Position numbers and translations under genes: made by a program. DNA of 33,076 nucleotides, taken from NCBI GenBank assembly GCA_001714685.2, contig MDTP02000009.1, positions 1-33,076 of the forward strand. The letters are read 5' to 3'. This document shows positions 16,315 through 24,536 of this stretch, in pieces. Under the pieces are notes generated by a model, which was not told where the DNA came from, did not search any database, and was given only the letters and a program-made list of their open reading frames with translations. The DNA is from Methanosarcina sp. Ant1. Its GTDB lineage: Archaea > Halobacteriota > Methanosarcinia > Methanosarcinales > Methanosarcinaceae. How positions within the stretch are numbered: the stretch's first letter is position 1; every line of letters begins with the position of its first letter.

Positions 16315-18282
16315 TTACTTTTTTCTATACAGAAATGCACCAAGCAGGCACGCGACTCCGCAAACCATTTCAAAGCCAGATATGCCTGGAATTTCTTTCT
16401 GTTTATTTTCCGGTCCTTTATTCCAGGCATTGGATTCATTAATTGCTCTATTCTTGGATTCAAGTTCCTTTTCCGTTTCATTATTTCTATTCGGAACAAA
16501 AGTTTGCGAAATTTCTTTAATCTCAACATTGCTTGCGGGTTCAGAAGATATACCGGCAACCCTATTTCCACTGCTACTTCTGTGGCTGCGCCCCTCAATG
16601 CTGCTTCCATCGGTTTCATCAGCACCGATACTTCCGTTGTCTCCGGAGTTATTTTCACTTCCCTCTGTGACATTTATTGTAGCAAGTTTTGAGGCAGTTC
16701 CATTTCCATTGCTCACTGTCAGATTCGCGACATAAGTTCCGGGAATTATATACATATAAGCCGGATTTTTATCGGAGGATTCAGACTGCCCATTGTTATC
16801 AAAATCCCAGCTCCAGGAAATTGCATTTTCCGAAAGGTCAGTAAACTGGACTGTAAGAGGAGCAGGACCCTGTGTTATATTGGCGCTGAAGTTTGCTACA
16901 GGAAGTATTGATTGTTCTAAAACAGTAATTGTAGAAAACACTGAATCCGTACCGTTTTCATTGATTGATGTCAGGTTAACGGTATAATTTCCTGGATCTA
17001 TGTACATGTGAACCGGATTTACATATACCGAGTCCGTATATCCATCGTTCTCAAAGTCCCAGTTTCTTTCGGCTGCATATTGAGAAAAGTCGGTAAATTG
17101 GACGAAAAGGGGAGCCTTACCCTGTGTGGTATTGGTACTGAAGTTTGCTGCAGGAAGTACAGGCACTGGATTTTGAGCAGGAAACGCTAGAGGCAGATAG
17201 TCGATATTTACTCCATTAAGAGAATATGGTTTTTCGGAGATACCATCTCCATTGGCATCAAAATGAGTCTGGGAAAAACCATCTCCATCAGGTCTTGCCC
17301 AACAGTTTCCACCGATGTAGGAGCCGCCTATGATATTTTTCCCTATAGTTCTGCTAGTATTCCAAGTGTTTTGTTCTTGCTGATTTCTTTGCAGATTTAC
17401 ATTTACCGTGTTATTAAAATAATTATTGTAAATGAGGTTTGCACCAGTATAATCCTTATAACCGTATTCATTAAAGAGTATAGTATTACCTGCAAAGATA
17501 TAGCCGCCGCCAATGCCGCCTACATTAATTCCGACGTCATTTTTCGTAATCGTATTGTCTTCAACTTGAGTTCGGATTTCTGAGGGGGTTGCATCTCCAT
17601 TTCCGAGATTAATTCCGGCTCCGCAGTTTAAAAGCTCATTGGCACTGATAGTGTTTTCAAAACCTTCCATATAGGTAATTCCGTTTTGACAGTTTGAAAT
17701 TTCGTTGTTGCTTACAATATTTTTACTACCTTCCCTAAAAGTAACTCCTTCTTGACAATTTGAAATTTTATTGTTACTAACAATATTTTCAAAACCTTCC
17801 GAGACTGCTATTCCATATTGACAGTTTGAAATTTCATTGTTATTCGCTACGTTGGATGCACTACCCGTTGGTATGTCAATGCCAGATACAGAATTCAATA
17901 TTTTATTATTCTCAATCCGACACTCTCCCATTCTGTCAATAACTGCAATTCCACCGTCACCATCATTACCCTTTATAGTGAAACCGTTAATAGTTATTTT
18001 AGATGCCAAAATAGTGAAACGAGGACCCTGTATTATCGTATCGTCAGGGTTACCTGATTGAGACCTAATTGTAAGACCATTGGTATATGCAGAGATTTGC
18101 TCCGTATAAGTGCCAGGTTCTACAATGATTAAATCGCCGGGGTTTGAATTATTAATTGCAGCCTGTATAGAGTCACCGTTATGCACAACAAACTCAGCTG
18201 CAGCTGCTCCGCTGCCTGTAATAGCTATGTTGACTACAAGAGCCACTGCAAACAATATTATTCTACTTTTATTTCGTTCCAC
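16315..18282 (-). CDS. Cell-surface NosD-like beta-helix protein with two PKD domains and a sorting tail
   Basis: A 655-residue exported protein. The signal peptide (IILFAVALVVNIAITGSGAAAA) is followed by a beta-helix domain with 23-residue repeats of the form ISNCQ-x-GI-x(6)-EN-x-VSNN. Two PKD domains follow (cores RNWDFENDG near residue 405 and WSWDFDNNG near 490), then a Ser/Gly/Asn-rich linker. The tail IPGISGFEMVCG...FLYRKK has a PGF-like motif, a hydrophobic stretch and basic end residues, as in archaeosortase substrates (PGF-CTERM type). It is therefore probably processed and lipid-anchored at the cell surface. I prefer GTG at 18282, with GGGTGGT about seven bases before it, over an ATG 39 bases upstream. 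It lies next to the other PKD protein on the same strand. Confidence 0.85.
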   Translation of the reverse strand: MERNKSRIILFAVALVVNIAITGSGAAAAEFVVHNGDSIQAAINNSNPGDLIIVEPGTYTEQISAYTNGLTIRSQSGNPDDTIIQGPRFTILASKITINGFTIKGNDGDGGIAVIDRMGECRIENNKILNSVSGIDIPTGSASNVANNNEISNCQYGIAVSEGFENIVSNNKISNCQEGVTFREGSKNIVSNNEISNCQNGITYMEGFENTISANELLNCGAGINLGNGDATPSEIRTQVEDNTITKNDVGINVGGIGGGYIFAGNTILFNEYGYKDYTGANLIYNNYFNNTVNVNLQRNQQEQNTWNTSRTIGKNIIGGSYIGGNCWARPDGDGFSQTHFDANGDGISEKPYSLNGVNIDYLPLAFPAQNPVPVLPAANFSTNTTQGKAPLFVQFTDFSQYAAERNWDFENDGYTDSVYVNPVHMYIDPGNYTVNLTSINENGTDSVFSTITVLEQSILPVANFSANITQGPAPLTVQFTDLSENAISWSWDFDNNGQSESSDKNPAYMYIIPGTYVANLTVSNGNGTASKLATINVTEGSENNSGDNGSIGADETDGSSIEGRSHRSSSGNRVAGISSEPASNVEIKEISQTFVPNRNNETEKELESKNRAINESNAWNKGPENKQKEIPGISGFEMVCGVACLLGAFLYRKK

Positions 18283-18743
18283 ACAAAAACCACCCAAATA
18301 AAAGATTTTTTTAATGTCCAAATTTTAATTTGTTATCAAAAAGTAAGCTTCTGGCTTTTAGTGTATTTAGGATCTGAAGATTATATTTTTAAAAGTATGT
18401 ACCAAATATTTTGAGCGTTCTTAAGTTATAGTAGCGGTTTTTATTCATTGAGATTAGAAATAATAACTAAAATTATTTTTGTAGCCATATAATCTTAACT
18501 TCTTTATATTTTTTACTGATGTGGACAATGGAATGCGATGTAAGAAAATATATGGATAGTATGTAATGTTTAACTGATTTTACAGAGCAAGAGGTACTGG
18601 TGAGCCTTCTCAAAAACTGGTGTTTTCCAGAACATTTGCACGCTCGCATTTTTTTTAGCAATGTCATTAGTATTCCTAAGAAAGTACACGCTGTTTTTTA
18701 TTGAGATGTTATCTCTATATATCCCGGGGACCCAAAACCATTT
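18283..18743. other. Divergent intergenic region before the photolyase gene
   Basis: 461 AT-rich bases. It holds the promoters of the surface-protein gene (minus) and photolyase (plus; TATA-like CTATATAT near 18715). A plus-strand frame at about 18567-18704 reads TDFTEQEVLVSLLKNWCFPEH..., lacks a start codon and is not assigned; it could be a gene relic. Confidence 0.4.
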
Positions 18744-20129
18744 ATGAACTCTAAACGTATTCGGACTCTAAAATCGGGGAAATCAGGCAACGGGCCTGTT
18801 GCTTACTGGATGAGCCGCGACCAGAGAGTAGAGGATAACTGGGCTCTGCTTTTTGCCAGGGGAATTGCGCTGGAAGCCGATGTGCCTGTAGTAGTGGTCT
18901 TTTGTCTGGCGAATGGGTTTTTAGGAGCCGTAAGAAGACATTATGAGTTCATGCTCAGAGGGTTGCAGGAAGTTGACGAAGCCCTTGCCAAAAAGAAAAT
19001 ACCTTTTTTCTTCCTGTCAGGAGACCCTGGAAAAAGAATCCCGGAGTTTGTAAGAGAATACGGGATTGGAACTCTTGTTACTGATTTTAGTCCACTTCGG
19101 GTTAAGCGGAGATGGCTGGAAAAAGTTGCACCGGAGATCGAAGTTCCCTTTTTTGAGGTAGACGCCCACAATATAGTCCCCTGCTGGGAAGCTTCTCAAA
19201 AGCAAGAATACGCTGCCTATACATTACGCCCTAAACTCTACAGGCTCCTTCCTGAATTTCTGGAGGAATACCCGGAACTTGAAGCTAATATCGAATTTCC
19301 TGAAATTTCTGCCAGCTCCGGAAAACTGGAAACCTTCCCAAAAATCCAGGAAAACTCAATTGAAGCTCTTCTTCCTGAGGAGTTTCGTGAAGAAAATGCC
19401 AATTCCTTCTCTAAACCTGAATATTTCGAACCCGGAGAAACAGCTGCCAGAAGAATGATGGATGATTTTTTTGCCAGGAAGCTTGAATCCTACTTCACCC
19501 TGCGAAATGACCCAACAAAAGACGGAATATCCAACCTTTCCCCTTATCTGCATTTTGGAAATATTTCGGCTCAGAGGGTCGTGTTTGAGCTGGAAAAGAC
19601 AAAGGCTGATCCGGAGTCTAAAAAGGCTTTTTTCGAGGAAATCTTTGTGCGTAAAGAGCTTGCCGACAATTTCTGCTATTATAAGCTTTTTTATGACAAC
19701 TTTGATGGTTTTCCCGAATGGGCGAGGAAAACCCTGAATTATCACAGGCATGACAGGAGGGATCATCTCTACACACTTGAAGAATTTGAAGCCGGAAAGA
19801 CGCACGATCCACTCTGGAATGCGAGCCAGAAGGAACTCCTTATCAGAGGGAAAATGCACGGCTACATGCGGATGTATTGGGCAAAGAAAATTCTCGAATG
19901 GAGCGAATCTCCTGAAAAAGCGCTTGAGATTGCAATCTACCTTAATAACAGATACGAACTGGACGGAAGAGATCCTAATGGGTATACAGGAATTGCCTGG
20001 AGTATAGGAGGGGTTCATGACCGGGCCTGGAAGGAAAGAGAAACTTTTGGGAAGCTCCGATATATGAGTTACGAGGGCTGTAAACGTAAGTTCGACGTTA
20101 AATCATACATCTCAAAATATTCTACGTAA
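18744..20129 (+). CDS. phr: Class II CPD photolyase
   Basis: This flavoenzyme uses light to split cyclobutane pyrimidine dimers in DNA. The 461-residue length fits class II enzymes, including the structurally studied one from M. mazei. The N-terminal antenna-binding domain has [18 protein letters not shown] and VFCLANGFL. The C-terminal FAD-binding helical domain has [52 protein letters not shown] and the class II signature [17 protein letters not shown], then GGVHDRAW. All key motifs are intact. It is a single gene, starting at ATG 18744. Confidence 0.97.
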   Translation: MNSKRIRTLKSGKSGNGPVAYWMSRDQRVEDNWALLFARGIALEADVPVVVVFCLANGFLGAVRRHYEFMLRGLQEVDEALAKKKIPFFFLSGDPGKRIPEFVREYGIGTLVTDFSPLRVKRRWLEKVAPEIEVPFFEVDAHNIVPCWEASQKQEYAAYTLRPKLYRLLPEFLEEYPELEANIEFPEISASSGKLETFPKIQENSIEALLPEEFREENANSFSKPEYFEPGETAARRMMDDFFARKLESYFTLRNDPTKDGISNLSPYLHFGNISAQRVVFELEKTKADPESKKAFFEEIFVRKELADNFCYYKLFYDNFDGFPEWARKTLNYHRHDRRDHLYTLEEFEAGKTHDPLWNASQKELLIRGKMHGYMRMYWAKKILEWSESPEKALEIAIYLNNRYELDGRDPNGYTGIAWSIGGVHDRAWKERETFGKLRYMSYEGCKRKFDVKSYISKYST

Positions 20130-20506
20130 TTTGTAGATATATACTTTCTTTTAATGTAATTTTAGCAATTGACGCTGTAATGAAATTTTAATATTTTCAA
20201 CTCTAATCAACTCTAATTACGCTTGCTCGGAAACAAACCCGGACAGGTATGGTACGCCTGTCCTCTCGTCGAGTCTGGTGGGTGGGTTTCTTCACCTCCC
20301 GCCCATAATCCAAAAATTTTATAGTTGGGATTATGTGTCGTGCATATAAAGAGTGGATAATCATCATATTGATGTTTGTGCTCACGCTTTTTTGCAGGTC
20401 TGATCGTAAAAAGCTTTTGTGATCTAATTAAATCACATTTAATAGCATGTCTTCGAGCCCAGGATAAGAATATATCAATCCTTAGTGAAAGCCCACTGGC
20501 GAGTGT
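20130..20506. other. Non-coding stretch after photolyase with a hairpin cluster
   Basis: No supported protein gene is present. A GC-rich island at about 20225-20310 contains consecutive hairpins (see 20241-20345). A TATA-like CTTTATATG reads towards it on the minus strand near 20345-20353, and a T6 run lies at about 20389-20394 on the plus strand. Confidence 0.5.
20241..20345. ncRNA. Candidate structured RNA or relic element end: three consecutive hairpins
   Basis: Hairpin 1 is GGACAGG (20241-20247) with CCTGTCC (20257-20263). Hairpin 2 is TGGGTGGG (20279-20286) with CCCGCCCA (20298-20305), including one G-T pair on the plus strand. Hairpin 3 is CATAATCC (20304-20311) with GGATTATG (20338-20345); it shares two bases with hairpin 2, so they may be alternatives. 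The strand is not certain. Possible explanations are a small RNA, or the structured end of an IS200/IS605-type element whose genes are gone. Confidence 0.35.
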
Positions 20507-20863
20507 CTAAAGAGCACCAAATGTAACATGTATTAAAAATATAGAGAGTATATAAAAAATTAAGTTTATAAATATTCTACCAGCTTTATAATCAGAATTA
20601 GCTTGATATTCATCTTCATATAGCTCAACGTATAATCTATAGTCTATTGATTTTCGATTCCAATTATCCATTAACAGACAAAATGCTCCTACTAATATAA
20701 TAGAAAAGCTAGCTTTTGTTGCTAAATTAACAACAACTGGATAACTCTTTATTACTAAGTAAGTAAGTATAAAGCCATCAATACCTATGAAATATTTATA
20801 ATAATCATCCAAAGCTATGAAATACTTATAATAATTATCCAAAGAAAGGTAACGCAGATCCAT
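20507..20863 (-). CDS. Small membrane protein of unknown function
   Basis: A 118-residue predicted membrane protein. The N-terminus has a short internal repeat (LDNYYKYFIAL then LDDYYKYFIGI). Hydrophobic stretches follow at about residues 30-45, 50-65 and the C-terminal 20 (FINLIFYILSIFLIHVTFGAL region), with a charged loop WNRKSIDYRLYVELYEDEYQ between them. I chose ATG at 20863, preceded by GGTG, over a TTG 30 bases upstream. I do not recognise the family, and no neighbour suggests a role. Confidence 0.5.
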   Translation of the reverse strand: MDLRYLSLDNYYKYFIALDDYYKYFIGIDGFILTYLVIKSYPVVVNLATKASFSIILVGAFCLLMDNWNRKSIDYRLYVELYEDEYQANSDYKAGRIFINLIFYILSIFLIHVTFGAL

Positions 20864-21511
20864 TTTTGTACACCATATGATATTCTTTAGCAATGTTAAA
20901 AATTAAGATAAATATTAACTTAATGTTTTAATACGCATTCAGTTTACCTGCTGATTGGTAGGTTTGAAAGCCAGTCTATCTAAAGAAATAAATCCAATTT
21001 AAGCTCTGCTTCCGGAATCAGGCGTAAACACTTCAATCATCTGGGAAAAAAGCAAATTTAAGCTTTAATAAGCTTGTATACATATCGAGACGATGAGGAA
21101 TGGACTCAGGCAAAGACTAGATGTATGTTTAATAAGATAAACAAGAATTGAAGTTAATTTACTCGTCTAAACAAAGATTATTTTGTCAGGGCAGGTGCAG
21201 TGCTAGGATTACTTCTTATAAAAAGATCCGCTTTTAGTTCGCCTGCTTTCATAAATGGCACTATTCATGTACTATATCTACAAATTACTTGAATTATCTC
21301 AAAATATCCGGTTCGAAGAGTGCCTGAAAAGTGAAAAGTTCCTGTACCAAAATAGCGATTTGGTTTCTTATTTTCGATTTTCTTTCTCTCAGAGGCTCTA
21401 ATTTTATATCAGTCACCTATAAATATAAGTACATTCAATTTAAAGATTGGGGTCTTTATATTTTTCCCTATTATGAAAAAGGAAAAATAAAACACAAAGG
21501 GAGTGATATTT
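20864..21511. other. Long intergenic stretch before the DUF378-type gene
   Basis: 648 bases without a supported gene. A TTAAGCTTTAATAAGCTTG palindromic patch lies near 21058-21076. No repeats, hairpins of note or RNA genes were seen. Confidence 0.45.
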
Positions 21512-21748
21512 ATGGCAGTAAGAAATCCAGTAGACTGGCTTGCACTTATACTTGTTGTAGTAGGCGGATTAAACTGGGGGCTTGTTGGGCTCTTTGACTT
21601 TGATCTTGTAGCTGCTATTTTCGGGGCGGGGAGTACCCTTTCGAGAATAGTATACATACTCGTCGCACTTGCAGCACTTTATATGATTTATTATGGTATT
21701 CGGAGTGACGAAAGTCATCCTGTTAGGAGTGCTGAAAGGCATATTTAA
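21512..21748 (+). CDS. DUF378-type small membrane protein
   Basis: A 78-residue protein with two membrane helices: WLALILVVVGGLNWGLVGLF and IVYILVALAALYMIYYGI. The GGLNWGLVG turn followed by DLVAAIFG is the hallmark of the DUF378 (YuzA-like) family, whose function is unknown. I chose ATG at 21512 because GGGAGTGAT lies just before it; a nearby ATG nine bases earlier lies inside that site. It stands alone, and the miniature element lies about 100 bases downstream. Confidence 0.85.
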   Translation: MAVRNPVDWLALILVVVGGLNWGLVGLFDFDLVAAIFGAGSTLSRIVYILVALAALYMIYYGIRSDESHPVRSAERHI

Positions 21749-21853
21749 AGTGCAAGTAACTAAAAAGAGTGCAAAGAAAGTAAAAATAGGAGTTTGAAAA
21801 ATTTCCTGGTTTAATCGCCATTGAAGGCAATATAATCAACCAGTCAATTTATT

Positions 21854-22032
21854 GGTCGTCCACTGATATAGGGTTGGTGTTTTAGGGGGAAATATCTAAA
21901 GCTCCTCTTGATGGCATTTTATCTTATTGCGACACGATAGTTCTAAAAACTCCAAAGTCACGAGAAAAGAATGAGGGTAGACGTTATTTTGATTATTGTG
22001 GAATAACAACAACTGAATACAAATGGACGACC
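21854..22032 (+). mobile_element. Miniature inverted-repeat element, copy B
   Basis: A 179-bp element starting GGTCGTCCACTGATAT and ending ATGGACGACC, so its tips are inverted repeats of GGTCGTCCA. It is flanked by a perfect 8-bp duplication, AATTTATT (21846-21853 and 22033-22040). It aligns over its whole length with copy A (6037-6217, opposite strand), but with clear divergence in the middle, so the two insertions are not recent copies of each other. The interval 21749-22222 holds nothing else I can support. Confidence 0.87.
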
Positions 22033-22222
22033 AATTTATTTCACATACTGAATTAAAAATTTCGGATATAACATATCCGTTCTTTTTTTACCTTATATCT
22101 TGATTAATAGCCTATGGGCTTACAAACACTTGCTAGGAGATAATTTCGCAGAATCTTAGAAGTACCTTTTAATTACCTTTTGGTACTTTTCGGACCTGCG
22201 GATAGCTCCGTATCTGGAAGAG

Positions 22223-22710
22223 TTACATATTATTCTCTTTCAATAGTTTAAGTTCCGAAAGTACCTTTTCGGCATGTCCTGCGGCTTTAACATTATCCCA
22301 GACTTTGACTATTTTCCCTTCCGTGTTTATAAGAAAGGTTGTCCTGACAGCACTTATAACTTCTTTGCCCCTGAAATTCTTCGAGTGAAGGACATCGTAT
22401 GTTCTGTGGACATCTGCCTGCTCATCTGAGAGAAGACCTATTTTAAGTTCTTTTTTCTCGATAAATCTTCGGTGGGATTCCACACTATCCCTGCTAACTC
22501 CGATAATTACTGCGTTTTCAGCTTCAAAATCCTTTTCCAAACAACTAAAGTTCTTTGCCTCCAAACTGCACCCTGGCGTGTTATCTCTCGGATAAAGTAT
22601 AGGACTACCCATTTCCCTCTGAAGTCTTCAAGGCATATCCGTTTCCCGTCCTGGTCGAACAGGCAAAAATCAGGAGCAGACTGCCCTACTTTCATTGAAG
22701 TTTTTGTCAT
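22223..22710 (-). pseudogene. Frameshifted peroxiredoxin (Bcp/PrxQ type)
   Basis: Thiol peroxidases of this family reduce peroxides through a catalytic cysteine. The first frame, from ATG at 22710, reads VGQSAPDFCLFDQDGK...GKWVVLYF. The family sequence then continues in another frame as YPRDNTPGCSLEAKNFSCLEKDF and on to the C-terminus with TTFLINTEGKIVKVWDNVKAAGHAEKV. The catalytic site TPGC is present in the second frame. One missing T in the T run at 22594-22596 explains the break (TACTTTATCC where TACTTTTATCC would be in frame). The rest is undamaged, so the event is recent, or it is a sequencing error. Confidence 0.85.
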
Positions 22711-22859
22711 ATTTTTCCCCTGATAAATAAGTACGCATTATTACGTTCATTGAATAATTATACAAAAATTATTAATTTATTTCATAATTTAAATAATATT
22801 TAATAAACCCTATGATTTAATTTAGGGTCAATATACATATTCCAATACTGTTTTAAATA

Positions 22860-23885
22860 CTACCCCTTACGCCTCCAGGGGAATACTGCAGCTTCGAATG
22901 CCAGAAGAGGTCCTATTAACCATCCTGCCCAGAACAAAAGTCCGGCTACCCCAATGACTAAGAAGTAAAGACGTTTTCTTGTTGACTTTGTACCATAATC
23001 CTCGTCTTTGAGACTTAAAATCAGGGCAGTAATTCCAAGTACTAAACTCGCCAGAATTAGGAAGAGAGTAACAAAAACGTCGGAAGAATATGAACTTTTG
23101 CTTAATGAAATAAGCATCTGGAAAATGAACGATAATCCTGTGCCCAGGAAGAAAAGGCCTGCGAAGGTTCCGGAGATACGAGCAGGATTGAAACCGGATA
23201 CAACTTCCCTTTTGAAGAAGATTACCAAGAGACCGAGTGCAAGAATTATCCCTAGAGGAGTAAAGATCAAAAACAAGCTCTGCCCTTCCCAGAGGTAGAT
23301 CTTTATCTGATTCAACGGAACGGATATCCATTCCTTCAAAGTAAAAGTTTCTCCATATCCTATAACTATCCCATAATTCCCTTTTCCCTGTGTAGAACTT
23401 ACTACAGCGTAATATGTCCCGTTTTCCGGAGCTTTAAGATCAGGACTGGCAAGAGAGTAGAAGGCACTCGGGGTAAATGCTTCATATACCGGACTTTCAG
23501 GCAGGTCACCTGGAAAAACTTTTACCCCATACCCATTGGGTACTTCAAGTGTCTCGGGTACTTTTCCCTCATTTGCAAGGCCCGGGCCCATAAGAATCAG
23601 GTCCGGATTAAAACCCTGGTTTCCTTGTTCAACAGGAACCGTGAGCCCGAGTACAATTCTGTCCCCTTGTTTCATCTCAAAACTGTAGTATCGGAGGTCT
23701 CCTGCAGCAAGCTGCCCGTAAAGGACCCTGGATTTTGCAGGATCTTCAATGAGAATTGCCATCTCATAACTTTTGCCCCCCTCTCCGAAAACCGGCACAT
23801 GGGCAAGCGCAGGAATGAGCAAAAAGTATATAGCTGTCAGTAGAATCAAAATAACTCCAGAGCACCGAAATCCCAACCTTTTCAT
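22860..23885 (-). CDS. Membrane protein with an exported N-terminal domain
   Basis: A 341-residue protein. An N-terminal signal or anchor helix (VILILLTAIYFLLIPALAHV) is followed by an external beta-rich domain of about 170 residues, with YGQLAAGDLRYYSFEMKQGD like a small sugar- or peptide-binding fold. Four or so membrane helices make up the C-terminal part (SLFLIFTPLGIILALGLLV, GTFAGLFFLGTGLSFIF, FVTLFLILASLVLGITALIL, LYFLVIGVAGLLFWAGWLI). I chose ATG at 23885 over a TTG two codons upstream. I do not recognise the family. It is divergent from the glycosylase gene. Confidence 0.65.
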   Translation of the reverse strand: MKRLGFRCSGVILILLTAIYFLLIPALAHVPVFGEGGKSYEMAILIEDPAKSRVLYGQLAAGDLRYYSFEMKQGDRIVLGLTVPVEQGNQGFNPDLILMGPGLANEGKVPETLEVPNGYGVKVFPGDLPESPVYEAFTPSAFYSLASPDLKAPENGTYYAVVSSTQGKGNYGIVIGYGETFTLKEWISVPLNQIKIYLWEGQSLFLIFTPLGIILALGLLVIFFKREVVSGFNPARISGTFAGLFFLGTGLSFIFQMLISLSKSSYSSDVFVTLFLILASLVLGITALILSLKDEDYGTKSTRKRLYFLVIGVAGLLFWAGWLIGPLLAFEAAVFPWRRKG

Positions 23886-24020
23886 GGACAATATTCTCTC
23901 ATGCAGTCGGTAAATAAGTATCAGAACAAAGAATCAGACACAGAACCTTAAACTAATTTTAGAATTAAATAATCATCTCTCCTCCGAAAGCCCTTTCTTA
24001 AATGCGCTCTGATTCATATT

Positions 24021-24350
24021 ATGAGAATCTGGGATATACCTCCTGATAAGTTGTGCAGGCAGCACCTACTGGGGGAACACCATGAACTGCATGCTTTATG
24101 GTCAATAATTATCAATAACAAGAAAGGCTTTGCCCATCACCCCGAAACCATGCGCTGGAGAGGAAAGCTAAGAGCTCTCTATTTTAGACATGAAGCTCTG
24201 GTCGAGGAAATGATAAAACGTGGTTATAAACATCGTACTCCTCTCGACCCTGCCTTTGCAACAGGAAAAGCCTTTCAGGACGAGTTTTTGAGCTCTTATG
24301 AGGAACAGGCTCGGATCCTGAAAGAAAGAGGATGCGATTGCAGGACTTGA
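24021..24350 (+). CDS. Pyrimidine-dimer DNA glycosylase-like protein (T4 endonuclease V type)
   Basis: A 109-residue protein resembling T4 endonuclease V and related pyrimidine-dimer glycosylases. LCRQHLLGEHHEL (residues 11-23) aligns with LADQHLMAEYREL of the phage enzyme, placing E22 at the catalytic glutamate. The later LYFRHEALVEEMIKRGYKHRTPLD also matches the phage [25 protein letters not shown] region in layout. In the phage enzyme the free N-terminal amine attacks the sugar; here residue 2 is arginine rather than threonine, as in many bacterial relatives (MRIW start). It is probably a UV-repair enzyme, but this is an inferred homology. Confidence 0.75.
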   Translation: MRIWDIPPDKLCRQHLLGEHHELHALWSIIINNKKGFAHHPETMRWRGKLRALYFRHEALVEEMIKRGYKHRTPLDPAFATGKAFQDEFLSSYEEQARILKERGCDCRT

Positions 24351-24536
24351 CCCGGTCTTTTTGGTCTTTCGAATATTTATGTGCAAATCTCTCTTCGTAC
24401 CGGAAATCACTTTAACAAGTTAGAGAGATAATATTCTTTCTTGGGAAAGCAGAGCCCCAGTAAACTTTTCATGTTTAAAGTAAATAAATAACAAGGCTCT
24501 TCCTGCAGCCAAATATTTCAGTTGCGGTGTTTTGTG

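Noticed and set aside
18473-18704. Short frames on both strands before photolyase
   Set aside because: The plus frame looks somewhat protein-like but has no start codon; the minus frame is its shadow. They are recorded only in the intergenic entry.
20203-20385. 60-codon minus-strand frame over the hairpin cluster
   Set aside because: Its sequence follows from the hairpins and it lacks a ribosome binding site. I considered a TnpB C-terminal relic but could not support it.
22583-22610. Programmed frameshift in the peroxiredoxin
   Set aside because: No slippery heptamer of the usual kind and no following structure; this family is not known to use frameshifting.
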